Assembly: GCF_021284765.1 (NCBI RefSeq)
Contig: NZ_CP089924.1
Location: 620,001 to 684,000 of the forward strand
Direction: 5' to 3'
DNA from: Lysobacter sp. 5GHs7-4
GTDB taxonomy: Bacteria > Pseudomonadota > Gammaproteobacteria > Xanthomonadales > Xanthomonadaceae
DNA: 64,000 bases
This document shows, one piece after another, positions 55,078 to 64,000 of this stretch (position 1 is the stretch's first letter; every line of letters starts with the position of its first letter). A program made the translations under genes and the position numbers. The notes under the pieces were generated by a model. That model saw nothing but the letters and a program-made list of their open reading frames with translations. It made no database searches and was not told where the DNA came from.

Positions 55078-56934
55078 ATGGCATCGGTTGCACGGTATCG
55101 CGGGTTGGTCGAGCGCCTGGAGCGCGAAGCGCAGCAAGCGCCGGGACGTTACAAGTTCAAGCTGGCCCTGTTGGCGGGCCTGGGGTTCGCGGTGTTGGGC
55201 GGCACGGTGCTGCTGGCGCTGGGCATGTCGGTGGGGCTGGTGGTGGCGCTGCTGGCGATCAGTCCGGTGCTGCTGCTGAAGCTGATCAAGGTGATCTGGA
55301 TTCCGGTCGCGTTCGGCTGGTTCGTGCTGAAGGCGTTGTGGGTGAAGTTCGAGCCGCCGGAAGGCTACGTGCTGGGCGCCGACGAGGCGCCGGCGCTGCG
55401 GGCCGAGATCGAGCGCCTGCGCGAGCAGACCGGGGCGCCGCCGCTGAAGCAGATCCTGATCGATCCCAACCTCAACGCCGGCGCGGCCAGCGTGCCGCGG
55501 CTGATGGGGCTGTTGGGCCACACGCATTATCTGGTGCTGGGCCTGCCGCTGATGCAGTTGCTCAGCCGCGAACAGTTCGCCGCGGTGGTGGCGCACGAAT
55601 TCGGCCATTTCGGCGGCGGCCACGGCCGCTTCTCGGGCTGGATCTACCGGGTGCGCGCGAGCTGGTGCCGGTTCCTGGGCGAGCTGTCGCAACGCCGTTC
55701 GCGCATGGGCGCGGTGTTTCTGCGCTTCTTCAACTGGTATGCGCCGTACTTCGACGCCTACAGCTTCGTGCTGGCGCGCGCGCAGGAGTACGACGCCGAC
55801 GCCACCGCCGCGCGCGTGACCGGCGCGCCGGCCATGGCGCAGGCGTTGCAGCGCGTGGGGCTGGGCGGCCTACGTCTACAGCGCGATTTCTGGGCCGGCG
55901 TGGAACGCAGCGTGACCGCGCAGCCGGCGCCGCCGCAGGCGCTGTACCGCGATATGGCCGGCAGCTTCGCCGCGGTCAACAGCGACGAGCCGGCGCGGCT
56001 GGACGAACTGCTCAACGAGCAGCCGGGCCTGGACGACACCCACCCGACCCTGGCCCAGCGCCTGCAAGCCCTGGGCCAGACGCCCGCCGCGGTGCCGGCG
56101 CCGGCGCAGACGGCGGCGCAAGCGCTGCTGGGGCCGCTGCAGGCGACGCTGGAGGAGCGCTTCAGCCGCCAGTGGCGCGAGCAGGTCGCCGAGTCCTGGC
56201 GCCAGCGTCACGACGCGCACGGCCAGGACCAGGCGCGCCTGTCGGAGCTGGAGGCGCGCGTGGACGCGCTGGCCGGCGCCGAACTGGGCGAGTACGCCAT
56301 GCTGGTCGATCGCCTGCGCGAGGAAGCCGACGCGGTGCCGTTGTACCGCGCGGCCCTGGCCGAGCGGCCCGACGACGCGCTCACGCGTGCCCGGCTGGGC
56401 GCGAAGCTGCTGGATCGCGAGGACGCCGAGGGCGTGGAGCACCTGGAGCGCGCGCTGGCGCTGGACCCCGACCTGGCCGAGCAGGCGCTGCCGATGCTGA
56501 TGGGACACCACCGGCGCGTCGGCGACGAGGCCGCGTTCGAAGCCGCGGTCCAGCGCCTGACCGCGCTGTATCAGCGCCGCGACGGCGCCTTGCTCGCGCG
56601 CGAGCAGGTCGACGCCAAGAAGGATCGACTGCTCGAACACGGCCTGGGTGCCGACGACTTGCGCGGCGCGGTCGCCGGGCTACAGGCCTCCGGCAAGGTC
56701 AAACAGGCCTGGATCGTGCGCAAGCAGATCGAGGGCGACGACAGCGGCATTCCGCATTACCTGGTGCTGTTGGAGCTGCGCGGTGTGGCCTGGACCGAGG
56801 GCGGCATGCTGCAGCAGGTGCTCGACGGCCTGGAGCTGCCGGGCAGCGTCGTGGTCCTGCACGCGTCCAGCCACCGCGCGCTGGCCAAGCGGATCAAGGC
56901 CGTGCCGGGCGCACGGGTGTACGTGCGCGGCTGA
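55078..56934 (+). CDS. M48 family membrane metalloprotease with TPR-like C terminus
   Basis: A 618-residue protein. Two or three membrane helices occupy about residues 25-90 (KLALLAGLGFAVLGGTVLLA and following). The zinc motif HEFGH is at 173-177 (VVAHEFGHFGGGHGRF), typical of M48 (HtpX/Ste24-type) proteases. After the catalytic domain (to about 360), residues ~385-530 are helical repeats resembling TPRs (AERPDDALTRARLGAKLLDR, HLERALALDPDLAEQALP), and the last 80 residues form a separate beta-containing domain. The protease probably handles membrane-protein quality control. It is divergent from speE with about 180 bases between starts. Confidence 0.85.
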   Translation: MASVARYRGLVERLEREAQQAPGRYKFKLALLAGLGFAVLGGTVLLALGMSVGLVVALLAISPVLLLKLIKVIWIPVAFGWFVLKALWVKFEPPEGYVLGADEAPALRAEIERLREQTGAPPLKQILIDPNLNAGAASVPRLMGLLGHTHYLVLGLPLMQLLSREQFAAVVAHEFGHFGGGHGRFSGWIYRVRASWCRFLGELSQRRSRMGAVFLRFFNWYAPYFDAYSFVLARAQEYDADATAARVTGAPAMAQALQRVGLGGLRLQRDFWAGVERSVTAQPAPPQALYRDMAGSFAAVNSDEPARLDELLNEQPGLDDTHPTLAQRLQALGQTPAAVPAPAQTAAQALLGPLQATLEERFSRQWREQVAESWRQRHDAHGQDQARLSELEARVDALAGAELGEYAMLVDRLREEADAVPLYRAALAERPDDALTRARLGAKLLDREDAEGVEHLERALALDPDLAEQALPMLMGHHRRVGDEAAFEAAVQRLTALYQRRDGALLAREQVDAKKDRLLEHGLGADDLRGAVAGLQASGKVKQAWIVRKQIEGDDSGIPHYLVLLELRGVAWTEGGMLQQVLDGLELPGSVVVLHASSHRALAKRIKAVPGARVYVRG

Positions 56935-57054
56935 ACCGGCGGGCGTCCGGAGCGGCTGCGGCTGCGTCCGCGGTCCGTTCAGGCAGCGATGGCCGGGATG
57001 GAGGCATGGGGGCGGTAGAATGCGCGTCCCCTCCGCCCCACTGGTGCCACGCCG

Positions 57055-58940
<1,886 letters not shown>

Positions 58941-58944
<4 letters not shown>

Positions 58945-59213
58945 GCGACGACGGCGCGAGCATGAAGCGGTACCTGGTGCTGGCGATGCGCGAGCCCGCG
59001 TTCGACGAGAGCGTGATCGGACCGCACCGCGAATTCATCGCCGCCCTGCGCGAGCAAGGCCGGCTGGAACGCTCGGGCGCGTTCTCGGACAAGAGCGGCG
59101 GCGCCTACGTGCTGCTGGCCCCGGACCTGGACGCGGCGACCGCGCTGGCCCACGCCGACCCGCTGCATCGGGTCGGAGCGTCGCGACTGACGATTTACGA
59201 ATGGCAGGTCTGA
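58941..59213 (+). CDS. YciI-like protein
   Basis: A small protein (90 residues from the GTG at 58941, or 83 from the ATG at 58962, which gives the more usual MKRYLVLAMREPAF start). The YCII ferredoxin-like fold is recognisable: GPHREFIAALREQGRLERSG, then GGAYVLLAPDLDAATALAHA and DPLHRVGASRLTIYEW. Family members are small cytosolic enzymes or binding proteins of unclear role, with a conserved His/Asp pair. It overlaps the speA stop and lies 26 bases before the oxidoreductase gene, suggesting one transcript. Confidence 0.82.
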
Positions 59214-59239
59214 ACACCCTCACGGGACGGAAGGTTGAA

Positions 59240-60091
59240 ATGAAAGTCGGATTCATAGGCCTGGGCGCGATGGGCGCGCCGATGGTGCGTTACGTGCACG
59301 GCAAGGGCCTGCTCACCGCGGTCGGCAACCGCACCCAGTCCAAGGCCGACGCGCTGGCCGCGGAGCTGGACGTGCGCGCCGCGCGCTCGGCGGCCAACTT
59401 CGCCGACTGCGACGTGGTTACGCTGTGCGTGTCGTTGGACGCGGACGTGCTGGAAAACGTCGCCGCGCTGGCCGACGTGCTCAAGGCCGGCGCGGTGGTG
59501 GTCGACCATTCGACGGTCGCGGTGGACACCGCGCGCCGCTGCGCGGCGATGCTGGCCACGCACAACATCGGTTTCCTCGACGCGCCGGTGTCCGGCGGCG
59601 TCGAAGGCGCGCGCAACGGCAAGCTGTCGGTGATGGTCGGCGGCGACGCCGACGTGCTGGAGCGCGCGCGCCCGGCGATCGAGTCCTACGCCGCCCGCAT
59701 CAGCCACATGGGCGGCACCGGCGCCGGCCAGGCCACCAAGGCGGTCAACCAGGTGCTGGTGGCCGGCATCAACGAAGCGGTCTGCGAAGGCCTGGCCCTG
59801 GGCGAGAAGCTCGGCCTGGATCCGGAGCGGCTGCTGCCGACCCTGCTGGCCGGCGCGGCCAATAATTGGTTCCTCGACAAGCGCGGCGCGACCATGCTGC
59901 GCGACGAGTTCGCGCCGGGCTTCAAGTGCGCGCACATGCTCAAGGATCTGCGCATCGTGCAGGCGATCGCGCGCGACAGCGGCATCCGCACCACCACCAT
60001 CGACCAGGCCCTGGCCGACTACGCCGAACTGATCGAACGCGGCATGGGCGAGTCGGATACTTCGGCGCTGATCGCGATCAAGCGCAGCTGA
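59240..60091 (+). CDS. NAD(P)-dependent beta-hydroxyacid dehydrogenase (3-hydroxyisobutyrate dehydrogenase-like)
   Basis: A 283-residue oxidoreductase. The Rossmann motif is at the very N terminus (MKVGFIGLGAMGAPMVRYV). The substrate-binding DAPVSGGVEGARNGKLSVMV and the catalytic lysine region GAGQATKAVNQVLVAG are typical of 3-hydroxyisobutyrate, tartronate semialdehyde and related dehydrogenases. The exact substrate cannot be told. The ATG at 59240 is used because GGAAGG precedes it and the Rossmann strand begins at once; a frame from 59201 would add 13 residues. Confidence 0.87.
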   Translation: MKVGFIGLGAMGAPMVRYVHGKGLLTAVGNRTQSKADALAAELDVRAARSAANFADCDVVTLCVSLDADVLENVAALADVLKAGAVVVDHSTVAVDTARRCAAMLATHNIGFLDAPVSGGVEGARNGKLSVMVGGDADVLERARPAIESYAARISHMGGTGAGQATKAVNQVLVAGINEAVCEGLALGEKLGLDPERLLPTLLAGAANNWFLDKRGATMLRDEFAPGFKCAHMLKDLRIVQAIARDSGIRTTTIDQALADYAELIERGMGESDTSALIAIKRS

Positions 60092-60373
60092 CCGTAGCGG
60101 CTATCGGCTCAGGCCGAGGCCGCGCCGATAATCGCATCGTCGCGATACCGCGTCGCCGTGCGATACCGCGGTCTGTTTTCGGCATGCGCCGTAGCCGCGA
60201 CTTCAAAAGCAAATCCCCCTCAATCCCCCTTTTTCAAAGGGGGAGGCCCAGGTGTGGCGTTTCGCAGGGACAGGCCCGGGCGCGGCGTTTCATGGGGGGA
60301 AAGCACAACGCGATGTTTCGCTTTCTGTGGGAGCGGCGTGAGCCGCGATCGACTCGGGCCGAAGCCGCGTCGC
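60092..60373. repeat. Repeat-rich spacer (REP and CCCCCTTT palindrome)
   Basis: No gene is supported here. A CAAAAGCAAATCCCCCTCAA palindromic element lies at about 60205-60248, an inverted relative of the one near 16616-16660. A GTGG-type REP (GTGGGAGCGGCGTGAGCCGC) starts at 60327. A direct duplication of CTCAGGCCGAAGCCGCGTCG-like sequence lies at the 3' end of the next minus-strand gene (about 60357-60394). Confidence 0.75.
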
Positions 60374-60799
60374 TCAGGCCGAAGCCGCGTCGCCGCCGCG
60401 CGAGCGGCGCGCGGCCAGGAATTGCCCCAGGCTCGCACCCGCCCAGGCTGCGAGCAGGTTCAACACGATCGCGACGCCGTTGTACTTCAGCATCGCCGGC
60501 AGCGACGCCATCGGCGGCGGGCTGTCGGGGGCGATCATCGCCACCAGCACGGTCAGGATCGCCAGCCAGACGATCAGCACCATCAGCACGGCGACCGCGC
60601 GGAACTTCCTGCGCGCGATCGCGCCGCCTACGGTCATCGCCAGCAGCACCATCAGCACGTCGCCCAGCGGCACCCGTCCCAGCGGCGTGTGGAAGATCTG
60701 CCCGCCGTCGCTGTTGGCGCCGGCCAGCTGCGCGGCCAGTCCACCCAGCAACAGCACCGACAGTGCGGCGATGCAGCCCAGTAGTACGCGTTTGTCCAT
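60374..60799 (-). CDS. Small four-helix membrane protein of unknown function
   Basis: A 141-residue hydrophobic protein I cannot assign. Membrane segments lie at about 5-25, 45-62, 68-92 and 105-128. The first (LLGCIAALSVLLLGGLAAQL) could be a signal anchor; a polar loop DGGQIFHTPLGRVPLGD follows. The C terminus is Arg-rich and ends GGDAASA, close to a short direct duplication. The ATG at 60799 follows AGGGTGAAG on the minus strand. It lies between two repeat-rich spacers with no operon partner. Confidence 0.65.
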   Translation of the reverse strand: MDKRVLLGCIAALSVLLLGGLAAQLAGANSDGGQIFHTPLGRVPLGDVLMVLLAMTVGGAIARRKFRAVAVLMVLIVWLAILTVLVAMIAPDSPPPMASLPAMLKYNGVAIVLNLLAAWAGASLGQFLAARRSRGGDAASA

Positions 60800-61165
60800 G
60801 CTTCACCCTGCTGCGAACCGGGCGAGTCTACCGCGAGGCCGTGGATCGCAAAGCGTCGGCGGTGCGGGCTGTGACCGCGCTCGCGCTTGCGGGCTAGTGG
60901 CTCGCGTTTAAACGGCGAAGGCGGTGAGTCCGGCAGGGGGCGCGGCGTTGCGTCCACGGTGCCGAGGGCGGCGGCGATGCGGTTCGCCTGCGGCTCTGCG
61001 CATCCTACGGCCCTATGGCCACAGGGTCCGTAAGTCTGCAGCCGCGCGCGCTGCTCCAGTCGTGAGGTGCGGCGACAACCGCACCCTCGAGGCGTCGCAG
61101 GCGGTGCGCGGCGCTTTGCCGATGTCGCGGCACGCCGAAAGCGCGCCGCATCCTTCGAAGGCCGC
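60800..61165. other. Repeat-containing gap (366 bp)
   Basis: The gap lies between the small membrane protein and the SPOR gene, both on the minus strand. An inverted copy of the GTAGGATGCGG repeat lies at 60976-61008. A related GTGCGGCGACAACCGCAC palindrome lies at about 61067-61084. No gene was recognised. Confidence 0.65.
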
Positions 61166-62005
61166 TTACTTGACCTTGATCGCCAGGCCCGGCAGGCCGC
61201 CGCTGCTGAGCTTGCGCTTGGCATCGGCGAGGTCGCTGGCGGTGCCGTAGGGCCCCATGCGCACGCGATAGACGGTCTTGCCGCCGATCTGCGCTTCTTC
61301 CACGCGCGCGCCCAAGCCCAGCATCGCGATCTTGGCCTTCATTTCCTCGGCCTGGCCAGACGCCTGGAAGGCACCGGCCTGCAGCAGGTAACGGGTGTTG
61401 TCGTCCACGGGCGTCGCCGCTGCCGCGCTGGCGTTGCCTGCGGCGGCGGGCGCCGCCGTGGCCACGGTGTTGGCAGCCGGTGCGGAGGCGGCCGGCGTGG
61501 CGGGGCCGGCATCGACCGGCTTGGGCAACGCGGCGGCGGTGTTGGCGGCGGTGGGCGTGGCGGGGTTGGCCGGCGTCGTCGCGTTCTGCGCGGCGGCCTG
61601 CGCGGCCTGCTGCTTCTGTTGCTGGGCCAGACGCTGGGCTTCGGCGCGCTCGGTGGCGGCCAGCTCGGCGTCGGTCAGCGGCACTTCCTTGCCCGGCAGC
61701 AGGGTGTAGAAGTCGTATTCGGGCCCCTGCTTGGGCGCGTCCGCGGCGGGCTTGGCCTGGGTGGGCGCGGCGTCGCCGTCGGGCGCGACGGTTTCGTCCT
61801 CGGCCACCGCCACCGGCGCGGGCTGCGCGTCGGGGTTGGGCTTGGGCCGGAAGAAGCCGTCGCCGTCGGACTTGAGGAACTTCGGCGCCGACAGGATCAG
61901 CACCACGCCCAGCAGGACGCCGATGACGCCCCAGGCCCAGCCGGGCAGGCCGCCGCTGTTGCCCTGATTGCGCTTCGCTTGCGATTTACCGCGTCGTGCT
62001 GCCAC
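61166..62005 (-). CDS. SPOR domain membrane protein (FtsN/DedD-like)
   Basis: A 279-residue bitopic protein. The cytoplasmic N terminus is Arg/Lys-rich (MAARRGKSQAKRNQGNSGG), followed by one membrane helix (WAWGVIGVLLGVVLILSA). A long Ala/Pro/Gln-rich periplasmic linker (about 45-200) leads to a C-terminal SPOR domain (about 205-279: TRYLLQAGAFQASGQAEEMK, then VYRVRMGPYG). SPOR domains bind denuded septal peptidoglycan, pointing to a cell-division role. The start is a GTG at 62005, immediately after the argS stop codon, so the two are co-transcribed and probably coupled; argS-SPOR pairing is common in proteobacteria. Confidence 0.88.
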   Translation of the reverse strand: MAARRGKSQAKRNQGNSGGLPGWAWGVIGVLLGVVLILSAPKFLKSDGDGFFRPKPNPDAQPAPVAVAEDETVAPDGDAAPTQAKPAADAPKQGPEYDFYTLLPGKEVPLTDAELAATERAEAQRLAQQQKQQAAQAAAQNATTPANPATPTAANTAAALPKPVDAGPATPAASAPAANTVATAAPAAAGNASAAAATPVDDNTRYLLQAGAFQASGQAEEMKAKIAMLGLGARVEEAQIGGKTVYRVRMGPYGTASDLADAKRKLSSGGLPGLAIKVK

Positions 62006-63694
62006 TTACATCACCTCGGGGGCGCTGACGCCCAACAGATCCAGACCGTTCGCCAGCACCTGGCGCGTCGCCGTCGCCAGCGCCAGGCGCGCGTTGCGCA
62101 CGGCGTCGTCGTCGACCAGGAACTGGTGGTCGTTGTAATACGTCTGGAAGGTCTGCGCCAACTCCAGCAGATACGCAGCGATCTGGTGCGGTTCCAGATC
62201 GCGGCCGGCCGCGGCAACCACGTCGGGGTAGCGCAGCAGGGTGGAGACCAGCTCGCGCAGGGCGTCGTCGTCCAGATCCAGCGGCTGGGCCAGGCCCTGC
62301 TCCAGATCGAAGGACAGGCCGCGCTCCTTGAGCTGGCGCATCAGGCCGCACATGCGCGCATGCGAGACCTGCACGTAGTAGACCGGGTTGTCCATCGACT
62401 GCGAACGCGCCAGGTCGATGTCGAAGGTGAGCTGCGAGTCGGGCTTGCGCGCGATCAGGAACCAGCGCACCGCGTCGCAACCGGCCTCGTCGATCAGGTC
62501 GCGCAGGGTCAGGTAGCTGCCGGCGCGCTTGGACAGCTTCACTTCCTCGCCGCCACGCATCACCGTGACCATCTGGTGCAGCACGTATTCCGGCCAGCCC
62601 TGCGGGATGCCCGCATCCAGCGCCTGCAGGCCGGCGCGCACGCGCGCCAGCGAGCCGTGGTGGTCCGCGCCCAGTTCGGTGATGGCGCGCTCGTAGCCGC
62701 GCTGCCACTTGCTGAGGTGGTAGGCGACGTCGGGCACGAAGTAGGTGTAGGTGCCGTCGGACTTGCGCATCACGCGGTCCTTGTCGTCGCCGAAGTCGGT
62801 GCTGCGCAGCCACAGCGCGCCGCCTTCCTCGTAGGTGTGGCCGTGCGCGATCAGCTCGCGCACGGTCTCCTCGACCTTGTCGTCGGCGTACAGCGAGCTT
62901 TCCAGGAAATACACGTCGAAACCGACGCCGTAGGCGGCCAGGTCGCCGTTCTGCTCGCGGCGCAGGTAGGCCACGGCGAAGCGGCGGATCGCGTCGAGGT
63001 CGTCGGCATCGCCGGCGCCGGTCACGGCGTGGCCGTCGACCTCGACCGTGGCGCCGTCGAGGTAGGCGCGGGCGACATCGGCGATGTAGTCGCCGCGGTA
63101 GCCGTCTTCCGGCCAGCCTTCGTCGCCCGGCGCGATGCCGCGCGCGCGCGCCTGGGTCGAAATCGCCAGGTTGTTGATCTGCACGCCGGCATCGTTGTAG
63201 TAGAACTCGCGCGCCACGTTCCAGCCGTTGGCGGCCAGCACGCGCGCGATGCAGTCGCCGATCACCGCGGCGCGGCCATGGCCGACGTGCAGCGGGCCGG
63301 TCGGATTGGCCGACACGTACTCGACGCCGGCGCGGTGGCCGGCGCCGCCGTCGTTGCGGCCGTAGTGCGCGCCGGCGGCCAGCGCTTCGCGCAGCAGGCG
63401 GCGCCAGGCCGATTCGTCGACGTGGAAATTGATGAAGCCCGGGCCGGCGATCTCGACGCGCGCGATGTCGCCGTTGTTCGGCAGGGCATCGACCAGCTTC
63501 TGCGCGATCTCGCGCGGATTGGCGCGCGCGGGCTTGGACAGCAGCATCGCGGCGTTGGTCGAGAAGTCGCCTTGGGCGCGGGTCTTGGGGCGTTCGATCA
63601 CGAAATCGGGCGTGGCGAGGTCGGCCGGCAAGGTGCCGGCGGCGCGCAATGCATCGATGGCCTGCGCGACCAGCGCGCGGAGATGGGTTTTCAC
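62006..63694 (-). CDS. argS: Arginyl-tRNA synthetase
   Basis: A 562-residue class I synthetase. The HIGH motif appears as HVGHGR in [16 protein letters not shown], and the KMSKS-equivalent is KLSKRAG in [17 protein letters not shown]. The N-terminal Add-1-type domain ([14 protein letters not shown]) and the C-terminal DALR anticodon-binding domain ([20 protein letters not shown] onward) are both present. It charges tRNA-Arg in the cytosol. The SPOR gene follows with no gap. Confidence 0.97.
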   Translation of the reverse strand: MKTHLRALVAQAIDALRAAGTLPADLATPDFVIERPKTRAQGDFSTNAAMLLSKPARANPREIAQKLVDALPNNGDIARVEIAGPGFINFHVDESAWRRLLREALAAGAHYGRNDGGAGHRAGVEYVSANPTGPLHVGHGRAAVIGDCIARVLAANGWNVAREFYYNDAGVQINNLAISTQARARGIAPGDEGWPEDGYRGDYIADVARAYLDGATVEVDGHAVTGAGDADDLDAIRRFAVAYLRREQNGDLAAYGVGFDVYFLESSLYADDKVEETVRELIAHGHTYEEGGALWLRSTDFGDDKDRVMRKSDGTYTYFVPDVAYHLSKWQRGYERAITELGADHHGSLARVRAGLQALDAGIPQGWPEYVLHQMVTVMRGGEEVKLSKRAGSYLTLRDLIDEAGCDAVRWFLIARKPDSQLTFDIDLARSQSMDNPVYYVQVSHARMCGLMRQLKERGLSFDLEQGLAQPLDLDDDALRELVSTLLRYPDVVAAAGRDLEPHQIAAYLLELAQTFQTYYNDHQFLVDDDAVRNARLALATATRQVLANGLDLLGVSAPEVM

Positions 63695-63836
63695 GGGGAT
63701 TCTGCGGGGTGCTGCGGATCGGCCATTGTACGCGAGGGCGGCCCCGCGAGCGGGCCGCGCGGGTCGTCTCGCCTGCGTCCGGCAATGTCGCGTGCCGTCG
63801 TGCCACGGGGCCGCCGCGCGGCGACCGGCCGCCGCC

Positions 63837-64000
63837 CTACAGCATGCCGCGCGCCGCCATCGACACCGGCGGGCCGTCGCCGATCACGAAATGGTCGAGC
63901 AAGCGGATGTCGACCAGGTCCAGGGCGTGGCGCAGGCGCGCGGTGACGGCGCGGTCGGCGGCGCTGGGCTCCGGATTGCCGCTGGGGTGGTTGTGGCCGA
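63837..64000 (-). CDS. radC: RadC-like JAB/MPN domain protein, 5' end outside window
   Basis: Only the last ~54 codons are visible; the gene continues past the window edge. The minus strand reads [20 protein letters not shown], then [20 protein letters not shown] and a C-terminal GML. HNHPSG is the JAB/MPN metal-binding motif, and the whole segment matches the C terminus of RadC. The family is named for DNA repair but its biochemical role is unsettled. It is upstream of argS in the same orientation, with about 140 bases between. Confidence 0.9.
   Translation of the reverse strand, partial: GHNHPSGNPEPSAADRAVTARLRHALDLVDIRLLDHFVIGDGPPVSMAARGML

Overview
The window is about 70% GC with long antisense shadow frames, ATGA/GTGA stop-start overlaps and many short GTAG/GTGG-type extragenic palindromes. 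Gene content (oleB-oleC-oleD olefin genes, aceB-aceA, an argS/SPOR pair, speA/speE, ubiJ-ubiB, a Xanthomonadales-type RiPP cassette) points to a gammaproteobacterium of the Lysobacteraceae/Xanthomonadaceae, most likely Lysobacter. This is inferred from content; no 16S rRNA or tRNA gene was seen.

Layout. 1-9466: a membrane-remodelling operon (PspA/IM30 fragment, YqiJ-like OB-fold membrane protein, YqiK-like flotillin, a 1770-residue coiled-coil AAA+ ATPase, a single-HKD phospholipase D-like protein). 9988-13706: oleB, oleC, oleD for long-chain olefin synthesis, without oleA. 13801-16424: a DUF1328 membrane peptide and ubiJ-ubiB. 16425-17087: a gene-free mosaic of repeats. 17088-24128: an M16 peptidase, truC, a DUF2059 protein, arfB, an acyltransferase and a GT2 glycosyltransferase. 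24270-28476: a LysR regulator divergent from aceB-aceA (glyoxylate shunt), with a strong dyad between them.

28711-33981 is the first peptide-modification locus: a cyclic-nucleotide-binding GGDEF protein, a class III nucleotide-cyclase/TPR protein of the putative peptide modification system cyclase type, an NHLP-related RiPP precursor on the opposite strand, and a SagB-related dehydrogenase. 34325-36796 is a tandem array of four paralogous small secreted proteins plus one truncated copy, closed by a clear terminator. 36900-39304 holds comM, ubiK and glnB. 40240-49439 is a complete-looking class III lanthipeptide cluster: a 48-residue precursor with two SxxSxxC motifs, a LanKC synthetase lacking cyclase zinc ligands, an ABC exporter, and a MacAB-like trio (HlyD adaptor, ATPase, duplicated FtsX permease). 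The two RiPP loci lie less than 7 kb apart.

49460-64000 is mostly ordinary chromosome: a LysR/YeiH divergent pair, an exported hypothetical protein, a secreted reprolysin-like metalloprotease, speE, an M48-TPR membrane protease, speA, a YciI-like protein, a 3-hydroxyisobutyrate dehydrogenase-like oxidoreductase, a small membrane protein, a SPOR protein, argS, and the 3' end of radC at the window edge.
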